From contig ONEZ01000025.1 in assembly GCA_900316995.1 (NCBI GenBank), forward strand, positions 1-52,773: a stretch of 52,773 nucleotides of DNA, written 5' to 3'. A program made the translations under genes and the position numbers. Shown here piece after piece: positions 42,792 through 51,909 of the stretch. Every line of letters begins with the position of its first letter. Position 1 is the first letter of the stretch. Source of the stretch: an uncultured Bacteroidales bacterium. GTDB lineage: Bacteria; Bacteroidota; Bacteroidia; Bacteroidales; Paludibacteraceae. The notes below the pieces were generated by a model that saw nothing but the letters and a program-made list of their open reading frames with translations, was not told where the DNA came from and did no database searches.

Positions 42792-43785
42792 AACGTCTGT
42801 TTTTTACAATATCAATGGCCGCATAAAGTGCTTGGCGGAATGAATTCTCCGATGCACGGTTCTGCCCGGCTATGTCGTATGCCGTACCGTGGTCTGGCGA
42901 TGTGCGCACCACATTAAGTCCGGCGGTAAAGTTTACGCCACTGTCCATGCTGAGTGTCTTGAACGGGATGAGCCCTTGATCATGGTACATGGCTAAAATG
43001 GCGTCATATTTGCAGTATTCGTCGCTGCCAAAGAAGCCGTCAGAAGGTAGCGGGCCTACGCATATAATCTCATTCTCAAGAGCCTCTGTCACAGCAGGTT
43101 TTATGATTTCTATCTCCTCTTTGCCAATAACACCTTGGTCTCCGCTATGTGGGTTAAGACCAAGAACTGCTATGCGTGGACGGCTTATGCCAAAGTCATT
43201 CTTGAGTGACTGGTTGAGTATCTTTATCTTGTTAAGAATAAGTTCTTTTGTTAGTGTTTGAGCCACTTTGGAGATAGGTATGTGGCCTGTCACCACGGCG
43301 ATGCGCAGCTTGTCGCTCACGAGCAGCATCAGTGCGTCGCCTTTCTTGCCAAAAGTCTGCTCCAGATACTCTGTGTGACCTGGGAATGAGAACTGCTCAG
43401 ATTGAATGTTTTTCTTGTTTATAGGAGCTGTTACAAGTGCGTCTATTTCACCTGCCTTGAGGTCTGCCGTGGCCTTTTCAAGTGCTTGGAAAGCAGCAAT
43501 GCCAGCCGCCTCTGTGCATTGTGAGATCTCCACTTTCACCTCATCGCTGTTGCAGTTTATTATGTTGGCACGCTTGTCATTGGCCTCCGATGCTGAGTTT
43601 ATAAGGTTCAGGTTAAGGTTCAGGTCAAGCACTTTACGGTGGTATGCAGCCACCTTTGGTGAACCATAAACTATAGGTACGCATATATCAAGTATGCGCA
43701 TGTCTTCAAGTGTTTTCAGAATCACCTCATAGCCAATGCCGTTAATATCGCCTTGGCTTATTCCTATTTTTATCTTATTCTCCAT
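42781..43785 (-). CDS. pdxA: 4-hydroxythreonine-4-phosphate dehydrogenase
   Basis: NAD-dependent step of pyridoxal-phosphate synthesis. 334 residues: GISQGDINGIGYEV near 8-21, FPGHTEYLEQ near 131-140 (metal His), GHIPISKVA near 163, and MYHDQGLIPFKTL near 261-273, NFTAGLNVVRTSPDHGTAYDIAG near 281-303. Lacks a short C-terminal tail seen in Bacteroides but the catalytic fold is complete. Overlaps DUF4837 and the activator by 11 bases each. Confidence 0.95.
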   Translation of the reverse strand: MENKIKIGISQGDINGIGYEVILKTLEDMRILDICVPIVYGSPKVAAYHRKVLDLNLNLNLINSASEANDKRANIINCNSDEVKVEISQCTEAAGIAAFQALEKATADLKAGEIDALVTAPINKKNIQSEQFSFPGHTEYLEQTFGKKGDALMLLVSDKLRIAVVTGHIPISKVAQTLTKELILNKIKILNQSLKNDFGISRPRIAVLGLNPHSGDQGVIGKEEIEIIKPAVTEALENEIICVGPLPSDGFFGSDEYCKYDAILAMYHDQGLIPFKTLSMDSGVNFTAGLNVVRTSPDHGTAYDIAGQNRASENSFRQALYAAIDIVKNRRYGN

Positions 43786-44791
43786 TTTTATTATCTGTAT
43801 TGTTTGTATTATTTGTATTTATGGTGTAGAGTACTGATTCAAGCTGGCGCATAGCGTTACGCTTATATTTGTTAGGAGCGTATATGAAAGCCTCAGCGGT
43901 AATAACTCTTTGGTTTTCACGGTCAAGACAGCTTACGCTTACAAACGGGCCGCCCATAATGTCGCCTATAACGGTCCATAGGCCTCTTACCTCTGCTGCG
44001 TACTCTCCGTTTTCAAGTGCGGTAGGGGTGAAAATAGGTGGCTCAAAACGATACTCTGTGCCCATGTATGAATCTTCTGACGGACCAGGGATGTTGAGCA
44101 TCATAACGCTGTCTCGTTTATGCAGGAGCATTTCACGTGTGAAAGTCTCACGGCAGTCATACGGATATGTGTAAATCACTATGTTCTGACGTACATCATT
44201 GCTTGAGTTTGATATCCAGAGGAAATTATCATCCTCCTTAAAGCGGTTGAACCCTTTAGGTATTACCATTGATATGCCAAACTTATTTAGTACGCGCTCC
44301 ATGGCTGCCGGCTCTTTATAGTGACGCTGGTATGCTATGGCACGCTTGCGCTCTGCCTTTATAAAGTAGTTAAGTATGTCTTTCTCATACTTCTCAATGG
44401 CGGCTGCCACATCGTTGGAGTTAGGCCCTTGAATCTTGATGATGCTCTGAGGATGTGACCATTTGTCATTCTCATCACTCATTTTTACACGGCTGTATTT
44501 GTCTCCAACACTGACTATTATAATGTTACGTGCAGGTTTGAGCAAGTCTGTAAAGCCCTTATGAGATGTTTTTGAAATATTGTAGTATGGCTCAGACTGT
44601 GGCATACATGGCATGTCCTGATTAAGCACGCCAAATATAGCATCGCCGGCAGGACCCTTGGCTATGGAGTCATCAATAACTACCAGCACTTCATTTGATG
44701 TACCGGTTGCGTTTGGCTTAGTGGTGAAGTTCTTGCACGATGCAAACACTGCTGCAAGAACCAAGGCAAATACTAAAAGCTTATTGTTCAT
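43775..44791 (-). CDS. DUF4837 family lipoprotein
   Basis: A Bacteroidetes-specific lipoprotein of 338 residues. Lipobox AAVFASC (Cys19); then NEVLVVIDDSIAKGPAGDAI and PQSEPYYNISKTSHKGF, both typical. Function unknown; conserved next to pdxA. First gene of the DUF4837-pdxA-activator operon (overlap of 11 bases). A REP element and minisatellite lie upstream. Confidence 0.9.
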   Translation of the reverse strand: MNNKLLVFALVLAAVFASCKNFTTKPNATGTSNEVLVVIDDSIAKGPAGDAIFGVLNQDMPCMPQSEPYYNISKTSHKGFTDLLKPARNIIIVSVGDKYSRVKMSDENDKWSHPQSIIKIQGPNSNDVAAAIEKYEKDILNYFIKAERKRAIAYQRHYKEPAAMERVLNKFGISMVIPKGFNRFKEDDNFLWISNSSNDVRQNIVIYTYPYDCRETFTREMLLHKRDSVMMLNIPGPSEDSYMGTEYRFEPPIFTPTALENGEYAAEVRGLWTVIGDIMGGPFVSVSCLDRENQRVITAEAFIYAPNKYKRNAMRQLESVLYTINTNNTNNTDNKNGE

Positions 44792-44804
44792 AAATTATTG
44801 TTTT

Positions 44805-44985
44805 GGGTGAATCGGTTAATCGGTTAATCGGTGAATCGTCCTCGTCATGCTGAGCATTGCGACGAGTTGATGAGGGCACGTCCTGACGAATTGATGACCG
44901 TCAGGGAATAATAAGCATCTCGAAATGTTTATGAGATCCTTCGTTTCGTTACACTCCACTCAGGATGACGTCAACTTTCAACTTT
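44805..44985. repeat. REP-like hairpin with inserted module
   Basis: GGTTAATCG tail, then CGTCATGCTGAGCATTGCGA (from 44843) pairing with the right half ending CACTCAGGATGACG (44970). Between the halves sits the TGATGACCGTCAGGGAATAA module known from 23958 and 41460. Confidence 0.85.
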
Positions 44986-44999
44986 ACGTCACAGCTTCG

Positions 45000-45075
45000 C
45001 TGTTCCGTGATCACTTGCTGCGCTCGGCATAATTGAAACAAGTTTCACTTCTGCTCTCGCTTGCGGCGTAATTCA
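45000..45075. repeat. second repeat family, copy 1 (3' end of rlmN)
   Basis: TGATCACTTGCTGCGCTCGGC, recorded here as 45009-45029, then TGAAAC-AA-GTTTCA, then CTTCTGCTCTCGCTTGC. The same order occurs at 52709-52773 with CAAAAC-AA-GTTTTG in the hairpin. Confidence 0.75.
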
Positions 45076-46090
45076 ACTGACTCAGCATTCCGCACGCCGC
45101 TTCTATGTCCTGGCCACGGGAACGGCGTATGGTTGTTGGTATTTTATATCTCTCTAATTCTTTCATAAAATTCTGCATCGTGGCTGGGGCTGCAGGCTCA
45201 AGCTTTGACTCCGGTATCTTGTGAAAGGGTATAAGATTCACATGGCATTGTATGCCGTGAACCATTTTTGCAAGACGGGCTGCATCGGCGGGAGAGTCAT
45301 TCACCCCTTTGAACATGGTGTATTCAAATGACACTCTGCGCTGTCCGCTCCAGTCATATTGCCTTATGAGTTTTAGCACATCATCAATGGGGTATGCTTT
45401 CTCTGCTGGCATATAGGCGGCTCTTACATCGGGGTATGGGATATGAAGACTCACTGCTAAGTTACAACTGCAACTCTCTATGAAAGTCTTGAGCGCTGGC
45501 AAAATACCTACGGTAGAGAGTGTTATGCGCTTGGGACTCCATGCGTAACCATACGGTGCGGTGAGTATCTCCATTGACTTTAGCACCTCTGTGAGGTTGT
45601 TGAGCGGCTCGCCCATACCCATATAGACTATGTTTGTGAGAGTCTCCGCATCTTCTATGCTCAGCACCTGATTCAGTATCTGACCTGCTGTAAGGTTCCC
45701 TTTGAACCCTTGCCTGCCTGTGGCGCAGAATTCGCAGCCCATCTGACAGCCTGCCTGTGATGATATGCAGAGTGTGGCTCTGTCTTTTTCAGGAATATAC
45801 ACGCTCTCCACAAAACGTCCGTCGCCTACGCTGAACAGGTATTTAATGGTGCCGTCCTTGCTTTTTTGCGTCCTTTGCGCCTGCACACGTCCCACGGTAT
45901 AGAGCGCAGACAGGCTCTCTCTGCCTTTTTTTGAGATGTTGGTCATATCATCAATAGAGCATACTCTTTTGGCGTAAATCCAGTCTGCAATCTGGCTTGC
46001 TGTAAATTTTGGCATCCCGGCCTTGATAACAGCGTCTTGTAGCTCTGTGAGAGTAAGCCCTAAAAGTGATATTTTGCCTTCTGTACCCAT
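45011..46090 (-). CDS. rlmN: 23S rRNA (adenine-2503-C2)-methyltransferase RlmN, repeat-derived tail
   Basis: Radical-SAM enzyme methylating A2503 of 23S rRNA and A37 of some tRNAs. ATG at 46090 gives the usual start (GTEGKISLLGLTLTELQ); an ATG at 46123, overlapping ribE by 11 bases, is also possible. Fe-S motif CQMGCEFC near 106-113, MGMGEPLNN near 156, LSTVGI near 196, and SRGQDIEAACGML (catalytic Cys) near 326-338. Relatives end soon after; here about 20 more residues (NYAASESRSETCFNYAERSK) are encoded by the intergenic repeat. Confidence 0.93.
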   Translation of the reverse strand: MGTEGKISLLGLTLTELQDAVIKAGMPKFTASQIADWIYAKRVCSIDDMTNISKKGRESLSALYTVGRVQAQRTQKSKDGTIKYLFSVGDGRFVESVYIPEKDRATLCISSQAGCQMGCEFCATGRQGFKGNLTAGQILNQVLSIEDAETLTNIVYMGMGEPLNNLTEVLKSMEILTAPYGYAWSPKRITLSTVGILPALKTFIESCSCNLAVSLHIPYPDVRAAYMPAEKAYPIDDVLKLIRQYDWSGQRRVSFEYTMFKGVNDSPADAARLAKMVHGIQCHVNLIPFHKIPESKLEPAAPATMQNFMKELERYKIPTTIRRSRGQDIEAACGMLSQLNYAASESRSETCFNYAERSK

Positions 46091-46112
46091 ACAAGGCACA
46101 AATTTAGGAATT

Positions 46113-46718
46113 TTATATGACATTTTGGCAGATTCTTGCCACGTATTTTCCTATAATGTCAAATTCAAGGTTTACCAGTGTGCCCGCCTTAATGTTATGG
46201 AAGTTTGTATTTTCAAATGTATATGGTATTATTGACACCTGAAAACTCTCTTTTGTGGGGTTACATACTGTGAGGCTCACGCCGTTCACGGTTACTGAGC
46301 CTTTATCCACGGTGATGTAGCCACGGCGACGCATATCATCTGTGGTGCTGTACTTAAATGTAAAGTACCAGCTGCCTCCGTTCTCTGTTACATCTGTGCA
46401 TACGGCTGTCTGATCTACGTGGCCTTGAACTATATGCCCGTCAAGGCGACCGTTCATAAGCATGCTGCGCTCCACATTAACCTCATCGCCCACACTCCAC
46501 TCCTTGAGGTTTGAGCGGTCAAGGGTTTCCTTCATAGCTGTAACGGTGTAGTTTTCCCCTTCAATCTTAATTACCGTGAGGCAAACGCCGTTGTGCGCTA
46601 CACTTTGGTCTATTTTTAACTCGGATGTGAACGGGCATGTAAGTGTAAAATGCACGTTCTCATTCTCTTTCTCAATTTTTACAACTTTTGCAGTTGTTTC
46701 AATAATTCCTGAAAACAT
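46113..46718 (-). CDS. ribE: riboflavin synthase
   Basis: Dismutates two 6,7-dimethyl-8-ribityllumazines to riboflavin. 201 residues with two repeated lumazine-binding halves: MFSGIIETTAKV and VAHNGVCLTVIKIEG in the first, GHIVQGHVDQTA and GSVTVNGVSLTVCNP in the second. Full length. May be translated together with rlmN. Confidence 0.95.
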   Translation of the reverse strand: MFSGIIETTAKVVKIEKENENVHFTLTCPFTSELKIDQSVAHNGVCLTVIKIEGENYTVTAMKETLDRSNLKEWSVGDEVNVERSMLMNGRLDGHIVQGHVDQTAVCTDVTENGGSWYFTFKYSTTDDMRRRGYITVDKGSVTVNGVSLTVCNPTKESFQVSIIPYTFENTNFHNIKAGTLVNLEFDIIGKYVARICQNVI

Positions 46719-46724
46719 ATTATT

Positions 46725-46866
46725 ACGTTTAATCGGTGATGCGGTGAATCGTCCTCGTCATGCTGAGCATTGCGAAGCATCTCGAAATGTTTATGAGATC
46801 CTTCGGGCTAACGCCACTCAGGATGACGTCAACTGTCAACTGTCAAATGTCAAATGTCAACTCTCA
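46725..46866. repeat. REP-like hairpin with both tails
   Basis: GTTTAATCGGTGATGCGGTG tail; hairpin 46756-46828 (CGTCATGCTGAGCATTGCGA... against ...GCCACTCAGGATGACG); then TCAACTGTCAAATG units running into the relA stop region. Confidence 0.85.
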
Positions 46867-46867
46867 A

Positions 46868-48724
46868 TTAATTAATTCTCCATCTTGCCTTGATAATCCT
46901 ATACGGATAGCGGCTTTTCATCTCTTTTGCGTTAGGGCAGTCTGCCTTGTGAATCTTCAAGCCTCCAAGTGCGCTGATAAAGCCGAATATCTCATCGCCT
47001 GGCTCTGGGTGACAGCATTTTGCAAAATTAAGCTGTACGCCTTTGGTGTCGCTGCCCACAATGAGAATGTCGCCGTCAAGCGCTTTCTTTGGCAGCATGG
47101 ATGCGGCGTTTGGCACAAACGGCTCTTGCGGTTTCTGCTCCTGCTCATCCTTATGGTCAAAGTTAAGATAAAAATCTTTTAATGATGTTATGTCAACCTT
47201 GCCTGTGGCTATGTCAATGAATATGTCAGATGTGTTTTTGTAGCCCATCTTGCGCCCCATCTGGTAGAAGCGGGCCTCGTCAAACTCCATCTTCCAGTTC
47301 TTAAAGCGGCGTTCCACTATCTCAAGCCCCTGTGCCGCCTGTGCCTTCTGAAACTCCTTTATCACCTGACGTATCCTCTGACGTGCCTTTGATGTTACCG
47401 CTATGTTAATCCAGTCTGCACGGGGCTGCTGTGTGGATGAAGTGAGCACCTCCACCTGATCTCCGTTCTGCAATACATAACGCATGGTCACATTCTTGCC
47501 GCCCACCTTTCCGCCCACGCATTTGTTGCCCACCTTTGTGTGTATGGAGTATGCAAAATCAAGCACTGTGGCTCCCTTTGGCAGGCATATAAGTTCTCCC
47601 TTTGGCGTGAAGACATACACGTCTTTGTCATAGAGGTCCATTTTGAACTCATCTTTGTCATCGCCAGTGCCACTGTCTGTGCCATTTTCTATTGCTGTAC
47701 GCAGACGGCTCAGCCATGCGTCCATCTCACGCTCGCCCTCAATGCCTTTATAACGCCAGTGAGCCGCTAGACCTTTCTCTGCAATAATGTCCATGCGCTC
47801 TGTTCGTATCTGAACCTCCACCCATTTGTCATCGGGGCCAAGAACGGTGGTGTGCAGACTCTCATAACCGTTGTCTTTAGGGTTGGAAATCCAGTCCCTT
47901 AGTCTTGACGGGTCTGGCTCATACATGTCTGTGATTATGGAATAGACCTTCCAGCACTCCGCCTGCTCCGCATCGGGGGAGGAGTCTAAGATAATGCGCA
48001 TGGCAAGAAGGTCAAAAATATTCTCAAAGCTTACGTGCTTGTTTTTTATCTTGTTATAGATGCTGTGTATTGATTTTGTACGCCCTTTTATATGGAACTT
48101 GAACCCTTCCGCCTCCAATTTGTGCTTTATAGGCTCCATAAAACGTGCCATATACGCTTCACGTTCACGTTTTGTATCTGACAGTTTGCCTGCTATGTCA
48201 TAATAAACGGTTGGGTTTGTATATTTCAGGCATAAATCCTCCATCTCTGTCTTTATGCCGTAAAGTCCCATCTTATGCGCAAGCGGAGCGTAGATGCAGG
48301 CTGTGTCTTTTATAACAGAAGAGCGCTTCTCCAGAGGCAGAATGTCTATATTCCTTATATAATATAGCCTCGATGCCAATTTTATGAATATAACTCTTAC
48401 GTCTTTTGCAAGTGATAGAAGCAGGTGTTTGAAATTTTCTGTGTCTATCTGCCATGCCTTGTCATATATCTCCTGTACCTTGTGAATACCGCTTAGCAGC
48501 ATTGCAGTGTCTTTGCCGGCGATACTGCTGATTGTCTCTATGTCAGTTACGCCGCTGTGCAGAAGAGGGTAGAGCATTATGGCAGTGAGTGTTGTTTTCC
48601 CCACTCCTATCTCATCCTGGGCTATGCGGCATATTTCAAGGCTGCGTTTGTAGTCAAGGTTGTCAGGGCTGGCGTTTCCGCCGCACGCTATGTATATGGC
48701 TGATATTGACGGGTCTAATGTCAT
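46868..48724 (-). CDS. RelA/SpoT homologue, degenerate hydrolase domain, ACT domain lost
   Basis: (p)ppGpp synthetase-type protein. 618 residues. The N-terminal HD hydrolase domain has lost its metal motif (LYPLLHSGVTD near 47-57 in place of HDVVED), as in the second Bacteroides RelA-like group. Synthetase: GRTKSIHSIYNKI near 215-227, NGYESLHTTV near 287, then TGS (GELICLPKGATVLDFAYSIH near 380-400). After NCPNAKEM-type zinc-finger end (KADCPNAKEMKSRYPYRIIKARW) the usual 80-residue ACT domain is missing: RIN-stop follows, encoded by the intergenic repeat. Probably a synthetase-only enzyme with altered control. Coupled to the lipoprotein before it. Confidence 0.9.
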   Translation of the reverse strand: MTLDPSISAIYIACGGNASPDNLDYKRSLEICRIAQDEIGVGKTTLTAIMLYPLLHSGVTDIETISSIAGKDTAMLLSGIHKVQEIYDKAWQIDTENFKHLLLSLAKDVRVIFIKLASRLYYIRNIDILPLEKRSSVIKDTACIYAPLAHKMGLYGIKTEMEDLCLKYTNPTVYYDIAGKLSDTKREREAYMARFMEPIKHKLEAEGFKFHIKGRTKSIHSIYNKIKNKHVSFENIFDLLAMRIILDSSPDAEQAECWKVYSIITDMYEPDPSRLRDWISNPKDNGYESLHTTVLGPDDKWVEVQIRTERMDIIAEKGLAAHWRYKGIEGEREMDAWLSRLRTAIENGTDSGTGDDKDEFKMDLYDKDVYVFTPKGELICLPKGATVLDFAYSIHTKVGNKCVGGKVGGKNVTMRYVLQNGDQVEVLTSSTQQPRADWINIAVTSKARQRIRQVIKEFQKAQAAQGLEIVERRFKNWKMEFDEARFYQMGRKMGYKNTSDIFIDIATGKVDITSLKDFYLNFDHKDEQEQKPQEPFVPNAASMLPKKALDGDILIVGSDTKGVQLNFAKCCHPEPGDEIFGFISALGGLKIHKADCPNAKEMKSRYPYRIIKARWRIN

Positions 48725-49326
48725 TGGTCAAGTAGTTCTATTATTATTTCATGACTTTTTTTCACCGATGCGAGCGATGACTCTATATATGGCTTCAAAT
48801 CATTATAGTAACTGTTGCGGAAATAGTAGTCAATGCTGAACTGCGCCTTGCCGTCCTCATAGAAGTAGTATTTGAGCAGGCGGCGGTCTGTGCTTGTGTT
48901 CACCATGTCAAGCTCCGTTATTTTCTTGAAATCGCCGTGGCTGAAAATATTTTTCTCTATGTTCTCCCACTGATTATTAGCATTATAACTGCTGAAAAAG
49001 AAATCCAGACGGTCTTCTGTCTTCTCGTATGGCAGTGAGCGCATATCATAGAGGCATACGGTGGAGTTGCCAATAAGAGTGTCCAGATATATTGCAACCC
49101 TCTTCTCTGAAAAAGGGTTTGCTGCCAGTTCTGCACGTGCTATGGAATCAGTAAAACTCTGGCTCAGCATCTTGTAGCCAGCCGGCACCTGGTACGCAAT
49201 CATCAGCTCCACATTCTGCACCTCCGGCTCCAGCAGTGATGCGTCATACCTCAGGCTGCGCTCCCTGATACAGGAACTCAGGATAATAATTGAAACTAAT
49301 GCTAATATTATTTTATTCGCTCTCAT
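48721..49326 (-). CDS. putative lipoprotein
   Basis: A 201-residue protein with signal peptide and lipobox (MRANKIILALVSIIILSSC, Cys19). The mature part is Tyr/Asn/Asp-rich (DFFFSSYNANNQWENIEKNI; YYFRNSYYNDLKPYIESS). No recognised family. Its stop overlaps the relA start (48721-48724). Confidence 0.75.
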   Translation of the reverse strand: MRANKIILALVSIIILSSCIRERSLRYDASLLEPEVQNVELMIAYQVPAGYKMLSQSFTDSIARAELAANPFSEKRVAIYLDTLIGNSTVCLYDMRSLPYEKTEDRLDFFFSSYNANNQWENIEKNIFSHGDFKKITELDMVNTSTDRRLLKYYFYEDGKAQFSIDYYFRNSYYNDLKPYIESSLASVKKSHEIIIELLDQ

Positions 49327-49329
49327 ATA

Positions 49330-49470
49330 CTTATTTGTTTAATTGTTTAACCGCCCTCGTCATGCTGAGGCTTGCCGAAGCATCTCGTAATGTTTATGAG
49401 ATCCTTCGCTGCACTACGTTCCACTCAGGATGACGTCAACTCCTAAACTCCTAAACTCCTAAACTTTAAA
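49330..49470. repeat. REP-like hairpin with tails
   Basis: Hairpin 49358-49434 (CGTCATGCTGAGGCTTGCCGA against ...TCCACTCAGGATGACG), followed by four CTCCTAAA units (49440-49465). Confidence 0.85.
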
Positions 49471-51909
49471 TCACTCCCAAACATAAACCCTCTTAACACG
49501 CTTTGATACGTTGGTTAGGATTTCGTATGGGATGGTATCGGTTTTGGCGGCGAGCTCAGAGATGGTAAGTTCATCATTGAAGATTATAACCTCATCGCCC
49601 TCCTGTACGCCATCTATGCCAGTGATGTCTATCATGCACACATCCATGCAGATGTTGCCTATGAATGGTGCGCGTTTGCCACCCACAAGCACATAACCCT
49701 TGCCCCTGCCAAACGCACGGCTCAGACCATCGGCGTAGCCAATAGGTATGGCGGCTATACGGGAGTCACGGGTAAGCACGCCACGGCGGTTGTAGCCTAC
49801 AGTTTCACCAGCTTTAAGCTCCTTGATTTGCAGAATTATGGTTTTGAGTGTGGCCACGTTCTGAATATCTGATTGTTCGTTAAGCCCCACACCGTACAGA
49901 CCTATACCCAAGCGCACCATCTCAAACTGGTACTGTCCCAAGCGTTGTACGCCTGATGTGTTGAGTATGTGGCGTATAAGCTCCGGGTTTAGATTCTTCT
50001 TTAGATAGTCTGTAGCTCTTGTAAAGCGGGCTATCTGGTTGACTGTGAACTCATCTTCCAGAGGGTCTTCAGCCGCAGCCAAGTGTGAGAACGCTGACAC
50101 GGCTTTGATGTTCGGCACCTTCTTCAGTATGTTTGTAAGCTCGGCCATATCATCCTCCATAAAGCCCAGACGATGCATACCTGTATCAATCTTGATATGG
50201 ATAGGGTGCTCCTTTACACCTGCCGCCACAGCCGCCGATATAAATTTGCTAAGCATGGAGAAACTGTATATTTCAGGCTCCAGATTGTATTTAAAAAGCA
50301 AGTCAAATGTACCAGGCTCAGGGTCCATTATAATAATGTTGGTCTTTATGCCTGCCTTGCGCAGCTCCACGCCCTCATCAGCCACTGCCACACCAAAGTA
50401 GTCACAGTGGTGATGGCTCAGTGTCTGCGCCACCTGTAGTGCTCCACATCCGTAGGCGTCAGCCTTAATCATGGCCACTGTCTTGGTCTTGTGGTCTATG
50501 TATGAGCGCAGTTTCTTAAAGTTGTGAACCAGTGCGTTGAGGTTGACCTCCATTACAGTCTGGTGGCGTTTCTGCTCCAGAAGGTTCACAATTCTCTCAA
50601 AACGGAAGTGGCGTGCGCCCTTTATAAGAATTATTTCATTTTCAAATTTCGGCGCCGATGCCAAAAACTCATCGGTGGTTTGGAAAAACTGAGTGCTTAG
50701 CGGGAAAAACTCCTTGTGTGAGCAGAGGTCACGCCCCACGGCAATTATCCTGTTTATCTTTTTCTGACGCACTAATGATGACACCTGTGTATATAGTGTG
50801 TCTCCGTCAAGTCCGCTCTGACGTATGTCTGATATAATGAGAGTGCGCTTCTCAAAATTCAGTTTTGAGAATGCGTCCATAAGGTTCAGCGCCTCTGTGA
50901 GTGAACTAAGGTCATTGCTATAGGCGTCATCAATAATCTGGCAGCCGTTTATGCCGGTCTTTACTTCAAGACGCATGGCCACTGGCTCAAGGGTGTCAAG
51001 TTTTACAGGCACTCCAAGGTATATGCCGCATACAAGGCACTGTATGGCGTTCTGCAGTGATATGTCATCAGTGAAACATACAGTGCAATGACCCTCTGCG
51101 CCCTTACATACATACGTAAGTTCTGACGTGCCGCTGCTCTTGCGTATCTTGGTTATATTTACTGTGGCGGCAGGGTCATTAACTCCCCACGATATAAGGT
51201 TGATATCTGGATTGATTTTTTTTATGGCGTTACTTACCTTGCTGCTGTTCTTGAATATGAGCGCCTCTGAATGGCTGAAAAGCTTAAGTTTTTCATTGAG
51301 TTTCTCATCGTCAGAGGCAAATCCTTCACTGTGTGCCTTTCCAAGGTTTGTAAATATGCCTATGGTTGGCTTTATTATGGTTTCAAGTTTCTCCATCTCT
51401 CCCTTTTGTGATATTCCGGCTTCAAATATGCCAAGGGTGGAGTAGTCTTCAAGCTCCCAAACAGAGAGAGGCACGCCTATCTGAGAGTTGAAACTCTTAG
51501 GTGAACGGGTTATACGGAACGATGTGCCTATGGCTGCATATAACCACTCTTTCACTATTGTCTTGCCGTTGCTGCCTGTGATACCTATCACAGGGATGTT
51601 GAACCTTGTACGGTGGTGTGCCGCCAATTTCTGTAGCGCCTCCACTGTGTTTTGTGTAATGAAAAAATTAGCGTCTGTGATACTGTCAGGCTTTGAAGTG
51701 GTAACAAAGTTCCTTACGCCTGCTTTATAGGCAGACTCTATAAACTGCTCTCCTGACGCACTCTTTGTGGTGATGGCAAAGAACAGTGTGTCTGATGGAT
51801 AGAGAATGGTTCTTGTATCTGTACTGAGATACATAATGGCGGCATCGGGGTTGAAAATATGAGCCTCGCATTTTAGTGTGTCCGCTATTTCAGACGGTGT
51901 GTATTTCAT
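49471..51909 (-). CDS. murF-alr: fused MurF and alanine racemase
   Basis: Bifunctional cell-wall enzyme typical of Bacteroidetes, 812 residues. N-terminal half: UDP-MurNAc-tripeptide:D-Ala-D-Ala ligase (ATP motif GITGSNGKTIVKEW near 109-122; IGVPLSVWELE near 145; DDAYSNDLSSLTEAL near 318). C-terminal half: PLP alanine racemase (MEVNLNALVHN then MIKADAYGCGA, PLP Lys near 480; GIGLYGV near 672; GYADGLSRAFGRG near 728). It makes D-Ala and joins its dipeptide. Four-base overlap with the upstream membrane protein gene. Confidence 0.97.
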   Translation of the reverse strand: MKYTPSEIADTLKCEAHIFNPDAAIMYLSTDTRTILYPSDTLFFAITTKSASGEQFIESAYKAGVRNFVTTSKPDSITDANFFITQNTVEALQKLAAHHRTRFNIPVIGITGSNGKTIVKEWLYAAIGTSFRITRSPKSFNSQIGVPLSVWELEDYSTLGIFEAGISQKGEMEKLETIIKPTIGIFTNLGKAHSEGFASDDEKLNEKLKLFSHSEALIFKNSSKVSNAIKKINPDINLISWGVNDPAATVNITKIRKSSGTSELTYVCKGAEGHCTVCFTDDISLQNAIQCLVCGIYLGVPVKLDTLEPVAMRLEVKTGINGCQIIDDAYSNDLSSLTEALNLMDAFSKLNFEKRTLIISDIRQSGLDGDTLYTQVSSLVRQKKINRIIAVGRDLCSHKEFFPLSTQFFQTTDEFLASAPKFENEIILIKGARHFRFERIVNLLEQKRHQTVMEVNLNALVHNFKKLRSYIDHKTKTVAMIKADAYGCGALQVAQTLSHHHCDYFGVAVADEGVELRKAGIKTNIIIMDPEPGTFDLLFKYNLEPEIYSFSMLSKFISAAVAAGVKEHPIHIKIDTGMHRLGFMEDDMAELTNILKKVPNIKAVSAFSHLAAAEDPLEDEFTVNQIARFTRATDYLKKNLNPELIRHILNTSGVQRLGQYQFEMVRLGIGLYGVGLNEQSDIQNVATLKTIILQIKELKAGETVGYNRRGVLTRDSRIAAIPIGYADGLSRAFGRGKGYVLVGGKRAPFIGNICMDVCMIDITGIDGVQEGDEVIIFNDELTISELAAKTDTIPYEILTNVSKRVKRVYVWE

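Noticed and set aside
46868-48724. Loss of the HD hydrolase motif as a new mutation in RelA
   Set aside because: The second RelA-like group in Bacteroides already lacks it; only the ACT loss appears unusual.
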